From Diphasiastrum complanatum (lineage: Eukaryota > Streptophyta > Lycopodiopsida > Lycopodiales > Lycopodiaceae), in NCBI GenBank assembly GCA_029204225.1, contig CM055108.1, positions 47,722,815-47,786,814 of the forward strand: a DNA stretch of 64,000 nt, read 5' to 3'. Position numbers and translations under genes: made by a program. Below the pieces are notes generated by a model, which had not been told where the DNA came from, did no database searches, and saw nothing but the letters and a program-made list of their open reading frames with translations. This document shows, piece by piece, positions 36,590 through 48,060 of this stretch. Numbering within the stretch: the stretch's first letter is position 1; each line of letters starts with the position of its first letter.

Positions 36590-37245
36590 ATGGCTATTTT
36601 GTTCATACCAGCATCTAGCATATTACGACAATTTTCAAACTTCTCTCTACTAAGTGCCTTAGTAAAGATATTCGCTGCTTGGTCGTTAGTATCACAATAC
36701 ATGAGCTGAATTTTGCCACTTTGCATCTTCTCTCACAAGAAGTGTTGATCCACCTCAATGTGCTTTGTACGAGCATGGTACACAGGGTTTTTGGCCAGCT
36801 GAATACAACTCCGAGGACCATCATGTGAGATCTGCACCTCCCCAGGAAGTCTCCTAAGCCATATAGCCTCGCAGGGAGCCTTTCCAACTGCCCGGTACTC
36901 AGCCTCTATGGATGATCACATGACGATGGGCTGTAACTTGCTGCACCAAGAAATGGCTCCTGGACCAAGATTGAATGTGGTTGACTTTCGATCATCCCTA
37001 TCACCAACCAAATCCGAATCAGTAAAGCCTCCAAGCTGAAGCTTACCATCATCTACGTAGGTAGTCCCCTTGACATACCTCAATGTCCTCTTTGCGGCTT
37101 TCCAATGCGCCTCAATTGGGGAACTCATAAACTGGATTGCTACACCAACCGCATAGGAAATGTCTGGTTTCGAAGTGATAAGATAAATCAGGCTGCCCAC
37201 CAGCTGTCTGCAAAGAGTCTCATCCACAAAAGGAGTGCCATCATC
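36590..37245 (-). pseudogene. Copia RT end and RNase H remnant
   Basis: Reads from TSGDDGTPFVDETLCRQLVGSL (37240 downward) through TSKPDISYAVGVAIQFMSSP, HWKAAKRTLRYVKGT and FTDSDLVGDRDDRKSTT. RNase H continues in shifted frames as SSIEAEYRAVGKA, ARTKHIEVDQHF and ANIFTKALSREKFE. The upstream pol is absent. Belongs to a lineage different from the 50-kb element. Confidence 0.88.
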
Positions 37246-37249
37246 CCCA

Positions 37250-37672
37250 GATGTATAAAGTCCTACTCACAGGATACTATCCTAAGCATGCCAATACAAG
37301 CAACAGACAAGGGAACGGATGGTGTGAATCACTCTAGCAGCATGTAGCTAGCTACCAATCACAAAATCAAGCATACACTAGTGAGAGCCCAATAGGTATA
37401 CTTATACCCTTCAAGGTCCATGCACCACTAGTAGTGCATTGTGACACCTCACTGGACACCTCTGTAGACTATCTGGGCCATGTCATCCAGTTCCCCAATG
37501 ACTCACTGATAGACCCATACAAATCCACCATCATGAGTTTAGGCCTACAACCATTAATTATGACCTTATACAAATAGGGCCCCAATTCCCTTATAGTCAC
37601 AATTAACTTACGGGTTGTTGATCTACTGATCCCTAGTGTGGACACACTACCCGACCAGTCGTGGGCATGACA
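37250..37672 (-). repeat. Probable gypsy 3' LTR fragment
   Basis: On the minus strand a purine tract (AATAAGGGGGGAAG, 37673-37686) follows the integrase end, and the next bases are TGTCATGCCC, a common plant gypsy LTR start. The left end is cut by the copia remnant near 37250-37320. Confidence 0.65.
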
Positions 37673-37686
37673 TTCTTCCCCCCTTA

Positions 37687-38605
37687 TTCAAGTTCTGTCC
37701 TCAGAACTTAAAACTGGAGAAGTTCTTCCTTAAGCTTCCTTCCTGTTCCCAGGAATCATCATCATCTATACGTCCCTCCCATCGAACCAGACGCTCGGTA
37801 ACTATACAATTCCTCAATCGTTTAGTTCTTGTATCCAAGGGTTCAAGTCGAGACACACCCGATGATACAGTTCCTCAATCGTTTAGTTCTCCAAATCCAA
37901 GATGCTCTCCTTCACATAGACTCTTCTTGAGTCGGCTTACGTGGAATACCGGATGCACTTGTGATCCTTCCGGGAGTTCCAATTGGTAAGCTAAGGATCC
38001 GATCTTTTTCAAGATCTGATACGGTCTCTATATCTAGGGGACAATTTATAACGCTTGCCGGTACGCATTACACTAAAATCCTTTGGGATTCTCAAATATA
38101 CCCAATCCCCTTCTTGAAAGTCTCTCGGTGATCTATTCATATTTGCATAATGTCGGTCCCTATCTTGGGCACATTGGGACATTTTCACGTGCAATGTATA
38201 GCATTTCCTGCATATCATGCAGGAAATCTGCTACCTTCTAAAACTTGATCGTAAGATACTTCTCCCAATTAGATTGTCGTCGGGAAACATATGCTCAAAG
38301 CATTTGTTCCATCGTCTGATTTGTTCTTTCCGTCTGTCCATCCGTCTCAGGATGATCAAGAACCCAAGCTCAGAGTCCTCTCTAGTTTAGCAAACACGAC
38401 CGACCAAAAGTGACCTGTGAACTTCGGATTGCGATCGCTCACAATATCACTTGGTAATCCGTAAAGTCTAAACGGATGCTCTACAAATGTCTGAGCTAAA
38501 TCAAAAGCCTTCACGGTGGTCTTTTATAGAATAAACGTAGCCAATTTGGTAAGACGATCGACCACAAACCAAATTGCATCATGTTGATTATTCAAATGAA
38601 TGCAG
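37687..38605 (-). pseudogene. Ty3/gypsy integrase remnant
   Basis: Minus-strand reading: FVVDRLTKLATFI and PSDIVSDRNPKFTGHFW-like integrase core (about 38580-38400), with frame breaks. Then ANMNRSPRDFQEGDWVYLRI at 38009-38218, and KLSPRYRDRI and LAYQLELPEG-like sequence with VHPVFHVSRLKK (37900-38030), the usual C-terminal end of gypsy integrase. The upstream pol is lost where the 38639 inverted repeat begins. Confidence 0.85.
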
Positions 38606-38638
38606 GAAGCTTTAGGCCTATCCTACTGCTGTTTTTTG

Positions 38639-39002
38639 CAGGTTACAGCTTACAGTAGGGCGCATTTACTTTTTGCTTAGTTTTACTTAGTTCTCCTGAA
38701 GCAAAAGCAAACCTTTATTTACATATTTGCAAGGTTTGATTTCCTTATCACAGAGAAACAAGGTAGATGCTGCCCAAATTTTCCCTGGAACTAATTTTTG
38801 CAGGTTATCTTTTCTATTACACAGAATAGCTTTGTTTCCGAACCAAACCACTTCAAAAATGGCTTTACTAGCTCCAAACCCTGCAATCACACAGTTAGTT
38901 TGCTGGAAAATGCAACATGAACCTGTAACTCCATAAGAATCTGCCGTGCAAAACCTGTAAATCGCCACCAACACTCACAACCAAGTGACTAGTGCATTTT
39001 TG

Positions 39003-39007
<5 letters not shown>
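38639..39007 (+). repeat. Leader-like repeat, copy 1 of an inverted pair
   Basis: About 365 bp from CAGGTTACAGC to AGTGCATTTTTGCCTCT. It matches the reverse complement of 41195-41563 with about 22 differences by eye. In this copy it is followed by a CT microsatellite and a gypsy gag in the same orientation. Confidence 0.9.

Positions 39008-39055
<48 letters not shown>
39003..39055. repeat. (CT)n microsatellite
   Basis: About 52 bp of CT at the inner edge of the leader-like repeat; absent from the inverted partner. Confidence 0.97.
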
Positions 39056-39058
<3 letters not shown>

Positions 39059-39435
39059 TAGGGCCAGTCCAGGCTCGCGTGAAGAAGGCCCGAGATCTGG
39101 GTTTTTTAGGAGGGAAGGAGGTGGAGGGGGGGAATTTGCGTGGCAATGTAAACTTAAGTTTTCTTTTTTAGAAAACTTGAGTGGTGGGTGTGTGCATGGT
39201 AGGTGTAGGGGGGTTATTGATAATTAATGCGTTTTTCCGCAATTGTGTTTGTTTATTTTCCAATGGGTGTTTCTAACTCATACTGGACTATGTAAATATT
39301 TCGTTGCTTAAAGTCAGAATTGCAAAATTCATTGGTGTAATTTAATAAGCACATGGGTCTATTAAAAAAGCGGTGTTTTTTGAACATTATCTTATTAATG
39401 ATCATTATACCCGTAATGAAATTAAACTGAACGAA

Positions 39436-40765
39436 ATGGACAAAGATGATGTTCCAATGACGGGGGACACGAAAATCCGTCCGGCATGACCAGGTAGTGA
39501 TGACACGGAAATCCAACCGGCATCTCCAAACAGTGATGAGGCCCTCGACTCTAATAAATTATTGCACACTTTAGGCAAAGCGGTACTGGAACTTCACCAA
39601 AGTAATAAGCAACGCGATAACCAAATGCAGAACCTTTTTAACCAATTACAAGCTATCACCTCAACTAACTTGGGCTACCAACCGGAGGTATTTTCCGGCG
39701 ATAAAAAATTCAAGTGTCCAAAAGTTGTTGAGGACTGGGTTAATCGTTGGTCAAGCTATTTTAGCTTGCACAATGTCCCAGAGGATAAGCGGATATCCTC
39801 GGTTCTATTGTTTCTGGAAGGCAAGGCCGCCTCATGGTGGAGGGAACTTTCCACGAAACCGGTGGCTTGGGCTGAATTCCTAGCGGAATTCCGTAAAATT
39901 TTCGTCACGATAGACGATTCTGAGTTATATATCTGTTTCATTAACTGCAAGATGGGTAACTGAGAACTAGACGTATATGCCCAAGAGTTCTTGGATTCTT
40001 TGGCCAAGGTACCGCTATTTGATCGGAAGTTGGCACAGTGGCAGTTCATCTCTGGACTGCCAGCCGATTATCAAAACGAATGTAAACAGAAAATCCTCCA
40101 TTCACTGGAAGATGCTATCCGTGTGGCCAAGGCCTATGATAGCACCGTTGTCGCCTCGCGAAAAAGCACGCACGGCCAAACGGCCTTGAAATTCAAAATG
40201 GAAAAATCAACCAATAACCGGAAGAAGCAGTTTTCCGACGAACTGGAAACGGAGGCGTACCAACAACCTAAGAAAAAAAAGAACAAGAAGAAACTGGTAA
40301 GAGACAAAGCACGATTAGCTGCACTTAACCAAAATTTGTGTTTTCTTTGCAATAAACCTGGGCACCGTGCTACGCAGTGCCCCGAACTGAAAACTAAGTC
40401 ATCAAGTTTCATGGCGGTAGATTTACTGGCAAGTAAATTGGAAGTCAATTTATTGAATAACTGTGATTGTACTTGTGATTTTAGTAAGCTTTCTTTTAAG
40501 CCTAATCAGTTGTTTCGTGTAAGAGGCAATATATTAGGGAAAGACGTAAATGTACTATTAGACTCTGGTAAGTACTCACAATTTTGAATGCTCGACTTGT
40601 GCAGAAGCTCCGAGTGCCCACCATGGCCAGTGATCACCGTTATGTGGTCCATCTTGCCTCGGGGTCGGACACGGAAGTTTGGGATGTAAAAGTTTCAAAT
40701 TTAGAGCTTCGGATGCAGGATCATGTTGAGCCGCTCGACTTCCATGTCATGAATCTAGACAGGAC
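39436..40765 (+). pseudogene. Ty3/gypsy gag and protease remnant
   Basis: A plausible gag start is the ATG at 39436; the frame has in-frame stops at 39487 and 39961. The gag core shows VFSGDKKFKCPKVVEDWVNR, AASWWRELS and QFISGLPADYQNECK, then Lys-rich sequence. A zinc knuckle CFLCNKPGHRATQC follows at about 40338-40380. The protease starts at about 40545 (VNVLLDSG), breaks by small indels near 40570, and continues as ARLVQKLRVPT...VEPLDFHVMNLDRT. It ends abruptly at 40765, where a primer-site-like sequence follows. RT and integrase are absent. Confidence 0.88.
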
Positions 40766-40772
40766 TTTATAT

Positions 40773-40785
40773 TGGTATCAAAGCC
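40773..40785 (+). promoter_or_regulatory. Primer-site-like sequence
   Basis: TGGTATCAAAGCC, the copia-style Met-tRNA primer site, directly after the point where the gypsy protease frame is lost. It suggests that another element's leader begins here. Confidence 0.4.
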
Positions 40786-41194
40786 ATTCTAAGCACGAAT
40801 TGACATTGAAAGTGCTAGGGAGAATCTCAACGTTTTTTCGAGATTTTGGTGGAGTAAGCAACAAGCGGTGGAATTTTGGATTATTCTTCCCGTTGAATCA
40901 CTTTTTCGAACTGCAATCGTTTGTGTGGTAAGTGCACTACCAAGATCACATTCGGTTCGATTTTCAAGCATTTTGAATTGGTTTTTAGAAAGAAATTCCG
41001 GTTTTAATTCCATTGTTGCCGATTGATTTGCTATATGCACTTTTATAAAGCAACGGTTTCTTTAGAGGTTATGCTGGAATTTTTCCTCTTCAGGCTTCTT
41101 GTTCTTTCCAATAGTGGTTTCTGTAAGTTTGATTGTTGTCTATTGCTTTTTGTGAGACCGATTCTGTTCCAAAATCGGTGAGAAAGGCAAGAAT
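40786..41194. other. Leader-like non-coding sequence, no gene recognised
   Basis: Lies between the primer-like site and the inverted leader repeat. Open frames on both strands look fortuitous. Confidence 0.4.
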
Positions 41195-41563
41195 AGAGGC
41201 ACAAATGCACTAATCACTTGGTTGTGAGTGTTGGTGGCGATTTATAAGTTTTGCATGGCGGATTCTTATGGAGTTACAGGTTCATGTTGCATTTTCCAGC
41301 AAACTAACTGTGTGATTGCAGGGTTTGGAGCCAATAAAACCATTTTTGAAGTGGTTTGGTTCAGAAACAAACTATTCTGTGTAATAGAAAAGATAAACTG
41401 CAAAAATTAGTTTTAGGGAAAATTTGGGCAGCATCTACCATGTTTCTCTGTGATAAGAAAATCAAACCCTGCAAATATGTAAATAAAGGTTTGCTTTTGC
41501 TTCAGGAGAACTAAGTAAAACTAAGCAAAAAGTAAATGCACCCTACTATAAGTTGTAACCTGG
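41195..41563 (-). repeat. Leader-like repeat, copy 2 of an inverted pair
   Basis: Reverse-complement partner of 38639-39007. Outside this copy a minus-strand TTGTATCAGAGCC (41574-41562) looks like a primer site, so the repeat probably is the untranslated leader of a retroelement. Confidence 0.9.
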
Positions 41564-41574
41564 CTCTGATACAA
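41562..41574 (-). promoter_or_regulatory. Primer-site-like sequence at the edge of the leader repeat
   Basis: Minus strand TTGTATCAGAGCC differs from TGGTATCAGAGCC only in its first bases. It separates the leader repeat from a probable LTR to the right. Confidence 0.55.
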
Positions 41575-42660
41575 TAATAAAGTGGGTAGGCGAGGGTCGA
41601 GGGTGAAGCATGATGGTATGGGACACCATGGCTCTGAGCTTGCTTGATAATGGTCTATAGCTCCAGTGCACGGGGGAGAGGTGGCAGTACCTCTATGGAT
41701 GGGTGATAACATAGCATTTGTCACCTAATTGTGTCTTAGCAATGATCAGATTCGACCATTGGGATTCTAAAAATAAGTTATCTTTTTCACAATTAATTTT
41801 GTTGCTTTTCACCTAATGCTATTACTTTCATTCATTTCCACATATGTTTCCAAATGAGAGCAGATTGATTTGAATGAAGTGTGAATGAGCACTTGCATAT
41901 GTGGATAGTAGAACTGATTATCAAGAAAGAAGAAAGAACAAAGTGTGATGACACATTTGAAAGTACAGCAGTTTAAATGAAACGTGAATCTTCCTTGATT
42001 ATGAAGACCAAAGACACAAGAATAGACTGCAATCATATATCTCAAACTAGAGTAAAACACCCACACGAATCAACCCAAACTGGAGTGCAAAAAGATAGGA
42101 ATTGAATTCAGTAGACCAAACCTTCCCAATTAAATCCTGGATCAATATGGATCCAGCACTTGAGCAACAAGGAGATAGGCAAGACCGATCGGTGAAGCGC
42201 TTCCAAGTCTGATAGCATAATGGCCGCATGATTCCCATAGACACCAGTGGGCGGATATATAGAGTGTAGAGCCCACCCTATATATCCATGCACGGAATCC
42301 ACATGGTAGCCATGTATCAAATCATGCCTACCTCCTATGCATGTCTACTGTATGCGGGAATATTCCTTGCCCATAACAGCTACGACTCATGCAAAAGCAT
42401 AATGAATGCACATTCACACCCATGCATGAATGCAACACACATGTTATTACCACAGCAGGTGGTCATCAGTTCACACAGTCGTATTCGGCTATTAACCAAG
42501 TTAGGTCCGTCCCCAATGTCCAAGGCACCCCCTAGTAGAGCAAACCCCATCAGGGCCATGACAAGCATTGAATTATCCTTGTAAATGTAACTATGATCTT
42601 ATAGCCTGGTTAATGAGCACCAAAAAATACACTATTCAGTTAGTACTAACTGAAAGTGTA
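41575..42660 (-). repeat. Probable LTR, minus strand (boundaries inferred)
   Basis: Lies upstream of a primer-like site and contains a palindromic TATA-rich segment (42253-42287) that could be its promoter. There is no coding signal and no second copy in the window. The start is guessed at a TG near 42660. Confidence 0.4.
42637..42652. other. 16-bp perfect palindrome
   Basis: CAGTTAGTACTAACTG equals its own reverse complement. Nearby GTTAGCACTAAC is a near match to it. Confidence 0.9.
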
Positions 42661-44211
42661 AACTGACTCTATTTAGCTAACGGCAAGTGGTGCATTAATT
42701 CACCTGGTTAGTGCTAACAACTGTTGGTAATGGCAAATGGGGCGGGATCCTAAAATTGCCACTTAAAAATATTTCAATGGTTGGTGATTGTAGACTGAAT
42801 GTTTTTACATCCAATGAAAGCGGGCTTTAGACCATGTCGCCCCCAACATATAATGAGCTGCACGCTGTCTAAACATACTAAGTCAAATGCAAATCGCTGG
42901 AAATGACAAGAAAAATCCAGACTCAATCGGGTTCTACTGGCCATATGCTACATCTAAAAAAACCTATGCTAAATCCGGTTTGTGCAGTCCAGCCCAAGAA
43001 GGACTAGATGCTAACGTCTTGCTCTCATCTTACAAGAGCGTTTTAAACGGGAAGTCTATTATGGGTAGGCGGTACACGCTGCGGAGGAGTAGCAAGAAAT
43101 GTCATGCGAAGGCGATCAAAAAGCTTAATATTGAATCATAGATCCTTTTAGACGCCTATCGAGATCGAAAAAATCAAGGAACTTATACATAACACTGAGC
43201 CATAACGTCCTCTGAACATTAAAAATCTCCTTTCCTCTGATTAGGTCAGGGATTGAGTCCCGTCAGCCACACAAATGGGGATATTAAGAAAACATCTACA
43301 CGAAACAGCTAGCCCTAGATAATCTTCTTCTTCTTCTTCTTTTTGCAAAATAATCCTCTTATTCAACCAAAAGATTAAAACCCAATTGGCCATTGCCGAC
43401 ATGGATCGTTCCCACTACGAAGAATATAAAATTCAACAAACCCCCATCCCCATTCAGAGCTGGCTATTCGATATAATTCAAAGTAACTGCTCGCTTGCAT
43501 ACACCTCATAATAAAAGAAAGCAATGAACACAGGCTTGATGCATTGGCTTACACGATGGAAGAAGCAAGGCAGCAATGGCTGGCTCCGATGCGATCCAGA
43601 GCTGCTCCCGTGCTCGTCTCTGCAAAAAGGCACAAACAGGGAGAGAGAGAGAGAGAGAGAGAAAAAGAGTAGTGTAGTAAGGATTTAGAGCATATCAAGA
43701 CCGTCGGATGAAAACCCTAAATATTTCGACGGCATCTTAACGCTCTCCGAAAACTAGGGCTCCACGAAGGGGGTTATAAGGGGCTCATCCATTTTAACAT
43801 TGGCATTTTTGACATTTTTGTGAAAGAATTAGAGGAGCCTCACAAATGGAATCTGAGGGCAAAATTGTTTATGGATTTTTTTTATGTGCACCTTCCATCC
43901 GAAAGGTGCACAAAAATCTACCTTTTCGGCCTTGCGTGTAAGGTGCTTGTAAGGTAGGGTCCTTTGTAATCATATCAAACATTGATGTGCTTGTGTTCGA
44001 AGTTAATTTTTAAAACTTTAATTTAATTTATTTTTTTCATATTCGCGTTGATTTCTAAAGTTGCCAAATATTTAAGAAATACTTAACTGAAATATTTTGT
44101 TGTTTGAGCGCACCTCTTGGCAAGAGATCAGCGACCTACAAAAGGCTGATAATCAGATATAAAGAAGCGAAGTTTTAACATTGTTGCCATTGATCAGCGA
44201 GGGCCAGAAGA
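42661..44211. other. No gene recognised; a promoter-like segment on the minus strand
   Basis: The open frame 42887-43141 (plus) has no recognisable domain. On the minus strand, 43750-43600 shows a telo-box (AAACCCTAA on plus, 43712-43720), a CT-rich 5'-leader-like tract and TTTTTGCAG|AG resembling an acceptor. That is the layout of a housekeeping-gene 5' end, but no protein follows. Confidence 0.35.
43641..43662. repeat. (GA)11 microsatellite
   Basis: Pure GA tract; on the minus strand it looks like a CT-rich 5' leader. Confidence 0.95.
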
Positions 44212-44538
44212 GTGCAGGAAATCATTGCGCACACTTTCTTCAATAGATTCCATCGTTGCATCAACTCACATCTTCCTACAAATTACAACGCTAGCTTCTG
44301 CAAAGTCGGCGCCCACTATCTTGCAAGAATTTATCTCCAAAATTTCATAATAGCAGCAAGCACTCACTTTTTAGTAGAAATCCAACAATCTACCAAGCCA
44401 TTATTGGGTGCAAATTTGAGTAGGACCAGTGAAATTGAACGTGTAGCAGGTCCCAGGACGTGTGCATGTGTGTACCAGGCCAAAGGCAAAGAGGAGGCCC
44501 TTCAATCAAAGTGGTAGAGGGCAACTCAAGTATTTTCA

Positions 44539-47500
44539 ATGGATGATGGCAATGCGAGCATTCTCAGTATGGATCAAAGTGCAAAACGGCATAAAAAGAG
44601 ACCTGCTTCACCATCCCTTCCATCCCCTCCTCCCTCTTATCGTCCTTGCCATGTATCACCAATTGTTACATCTCTTCCTTTGTCTGCACCATATCGTCCC
44701 CCTCATATTCGTTCTTCTATTTCTTCTTCTCCTTTGTCATCCTCTCATAATCCTATACCTCCACCCTCTCGCGTACCTTGTCCAGGATGTGGACGTTTAT
44801 ATATGCAGGGGCCTTTCCAGGCATCAAAATGCTTGTACTGCCTTCCAACAACAAGTGTCCCTTTCAGAATCTCCCCAACCTCCACATCCTGCTCCACTTT
44901 CTCCTCCCGTGGGAATGGGCTCGCAATCTTGATATTCTGGGAGCCTTTTATCTTGGTTTCCCTCGTCCACGCCTTTTTGTCGGCATTCCTATGGCCCTTC
45001 GCCCCGATGTTCAAACAGCTCTTCGGGTGCCTTTAACTCGTTTAGCTGCCAACCCTTCTGATATCGCGGCTTGGCATATTTTTTTGCTCGTTCCCCTGTG
45101 GTGTTTGCCTCTTCCACCTCGAGGTGGTGAAGCAGGTCATCGGGAAACTCGCAACAGAATTCGGCGTTTCATGTCAGGTGATTGGCAAAATTTACAAGAG
45201 GAACATTTTCTTCGTTGCAATGCACTTGCAGCAAAACGGGAGATTAATTCAGGCTCAAACTCGAGATGCATTCCTATTCATAGTCGTCTACATCGTTGTG
45301 CTTTGCTGGGACAATGGTGAATTTTCTCGGGCTGCACACGCTCTTGCTCCCTCAATTTCAGCAACACCTTCTTCTACAACTATTCAGGCATTGGAACAGC
45401 TTCATCCCCATGCCAATGATACTCTTCCTTTATTTGTAGAAGACTTTCAGCCTGACTCCGATCTTCAACTTGCAGAAGTTCATTTTATGAAAGCTTTTCT
45501 GCGTAGTCCTCGACTTTCAGCTGGTGGGCCTTCAGGAATGATTTTTGAGCATCTACGTGATTGTTTTTCTCCAGATAATTCTGCAAGTGGCTTTGATCTT
45601 CTCTTCAAGGTGTGCTCTTTCATTGCATCTGGGAAGATCCTGCCTTCAGTTGCTCATATTTTAGGTGTCGCTCGTCTTTTAGCTTTAAATAAAGCTTCTA
45701 GAGGTGTGCGTCCTATTGCAGTGGGTGAATGCTTATACAGGTTGGTGGCAAGGGCAGTTTCAAGAAGCGTTTCATGCTCATCTTTTTCCGTTTCAATTTG
45801 GGTATGCTACTCCTTGTGGTTGTGAGATAGTCGTTCATGCTTTACATGCTATTTTGGATATTCATCCTGACTGGGTATTTTTGCAAGTTGATGTTGCTAA
45901 TGCTTTTAACTAGGTTTCTCGGGCGGCTATCTTTCAAGAACTTTGTGGTGCTCAGGATTCACTTGCCATGCTCATTCCTTTTGTGCAGAGCTTCTATTCG
46001 AAAAGTTCTCCTTTATATTTTAGTCATGCTTCTCGTGTTGGTGATGTTACCGTCATTTCTTCTATTGAAGGAACTCGACAAGGTGATCCTTTGGGTGCTC
46101 CTCTCTTTGCTTTGGCACATTATCGCGCATTGCGTGCTACAGCTGTAGCCTTTTCGTCCTGTCTATTCTCCTCTATTGTGGATGATACTCATATTGTGGG
46201 GCCTGCAAGTGAAGTCATCCCTACTTTTTTGCATTTCTCAGCTCAACTTTCTTTTATTGGGCTTACAGTAAACAAGTATAAGTGCGTTGCTTGGTGCCCA
46301 AAAGGCCTTCTAGCAGATATCTCCTTACTTGAAGGTTTCATTACTCCTCAGCCTGGAATTAAGGCATTGGGTGTTCCCATTGGTTCTTCTGGGTATGTCA
46401 ATTCATTTATGCATGAAGCTCTGGATGGCTTTGCTCGACATTATGATTTGTTGCCAAAGCTTGGAAATTCTCAAGTAGCATTTGGAATTCTCACTCAGTA
46501 ATTTGCTCAACGTCCTAGTTATCTTCTACATTGCGTATCTCCTTCACTTGATATGATATCCTTACTTCGGGACTTTATGATTCTTTATTGGGCGTATTTG
46601 GTCGGCTTTTGGGGCCAAGAACCTTTGACACTTGTGAAGGTCAATTTTTTAAGCGGAAAATTTCTCTTCTTGCCTCCTCTAGTGGTGTTGGCCTAGTATC
46701 TACTGCTTGCATTGCACCAGCTGCTTTTCTCGGAAGTTGGGCTCTTGTTGCCTCTGCACTAGTCTCCAGGTTTCAGCAGGGTAACCAGCCTCTTCTTCTT
46801 GATACGGTGGCTCATGTGGAGACTGGCAATTTTGCTTTTCAACAAGCTCTATGCACTGCTCGAGATTTGCTTCCACCACTTGTATAGCCTTTTGTGCCTC
46901 CCTTCGAATCTTTGGTGACAAATCAACAACGGATTTTTTAGAAGACTATTATGAGCATCTTCACTCTTATTCCTTCGGTCAACTTATCAAAGATTCACCT
47001 TCTGATGGAGTTCGAGCTCGTCTTCTTTCTTGTGCTAGTCCAGGTGCAGGGGCTTGGCTGGTTGCATGTCCAATTCTTCTACTATTGCGACTCCACAATG
47101 ACTTGTTCATAGTTGCCCTTTGAACCAACTTGGGACTTCCACATCCAATGTTAATTGGTATTTCTAAATGTTCATGTGGGCATATGTTGGATTCTTATGA
47201 GATGCCCCTCAAGTGGAGAACGTATTGTTTCACATGATTTCATTCGTGATGCCTTGCTGCTATTGCTCATGATAGCGGCTTTCATGTTGTTTGAGACCAG
47301 ACACACATTTTACCAGGGCCTTCTTCGCAATCTATTCGACGACAAGTAGACCTTGTTCTCTCGCATGATGGAATTCGTACTCTAGGAGATGTTTTAATTA
47401 TTGATCCCTCTCGTCAAGACCTCCTTCGTCATTCTTCGACCATGCAAGGGGCCGCTGCATCTCACGCAGCTCAAGAAAAGGAACGAGATTATAATGATTG

Positions 47501-47785
47501 TGCGCTCGGTTAAGATTTCATTCCCTTCTGGAAACATATGGTTGTCTTCACAAGAAATTTAATGATTTTTTATCTTTATGTGTGGAGCTTATGGTGAAAC
47601 GCCAAAGACAAAGCAATACCTTACCTTCCGTCATTGTTTCTTTCTACCGCCGGTGTATTTCTACAGCATTACAACGTTCACAGGCGGTTTCAATTCTTCG
47701 ACGGGCTCAGTTTGCAAGAGCGGCTGCTTCAAAGCTTCCTGCATTACCTATTACTATATCTATTTTAGTTAGTGATTTACATTAG
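44539..47785 (+). pseudogene. Non-LTR type reverse transcriptase element with nuclease-like C-terminus, broken
   Basis: Order of parts on the plus strand. A Ser/Pro-rich head holds a CPGC...KCLYC zinc-finger-like pair (about 44776-44840). A helical domain follows (LRPDVQTALRVPLTRLAANPSDIAAWHIF, PPRGGEAGHRET) to 45260. A spacer (GEFSRAAHAL; LSAGGPSGMIFEHLRD) leads into RT at 45704-46501 with motif A FLQVDVANAFN, motif B EGTRQGDPLG and motif C IVDDTHIVGP. The thumb-like part runs to 46887. At 46950-47100 is DGVRARLLSCASPGAGAWL, then CSCGHMLDS and ERIVSHDFIRDAL. The tail has QVDLVLSHDG, TLGDVLIIDP and AQEKERDYND (47340-47500), then an Arg-rich end to 47785. At least six stops or frame changes; one TAG lies at 45911 inside RT. 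The class is uncertain. Confidence 0.75.
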
Positions 47786-48060
47786 GCAGTTGTTTTTGAG
47801 TAATTAGCTTACTCACTTAGTTACTGATTTACATCAGACACTTGGTTTTAGGTAAGTAGCTTATTGTTCTAAGCTTTAATTAGCTATTGGGTAGCTTAGT
47901 TCATTTTGGCCGTTCTACGATATTATTTCAAATGCTTTAATCTTTTTGTTTGATCGTGGGTTTTCCCATCATTTTTAATAAAAGCAGGGATATTCTTTAA
48001 CCGAAAGGTTAATATAGTTTTAGGGAGTTAATCTAAGAAAATTTGTTTTAGGGATAAATC
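47786..48060 (+). other. Probable 3' untranslated region of the RT element
   Basis: AT-rich. AATAAAAGCAGGG at about 47978 could be a polyadenylation-type signal near the element's 3' end, and a short repeated TTACTGATTTACAT is visible at 47770-47830. No poly(A) tail or target duplication was found. Confidence 0.35.

Noticed and set aside
38639-41563. Classical TIR DNA transposon with 365-bp inverted repeats
   Set aside because: There is no target duplication outside the repeats, no transposase, and a primer-like site lies just outside one copy, which fits a retroelement leader better.
42887-43141. 84-codon open frame (plus strand) as a small gene
   Set aside because: There is no recognisable domain, promoter context or homologous copy. 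It sits in what reads better as a minus-strand non-coding transcript region.
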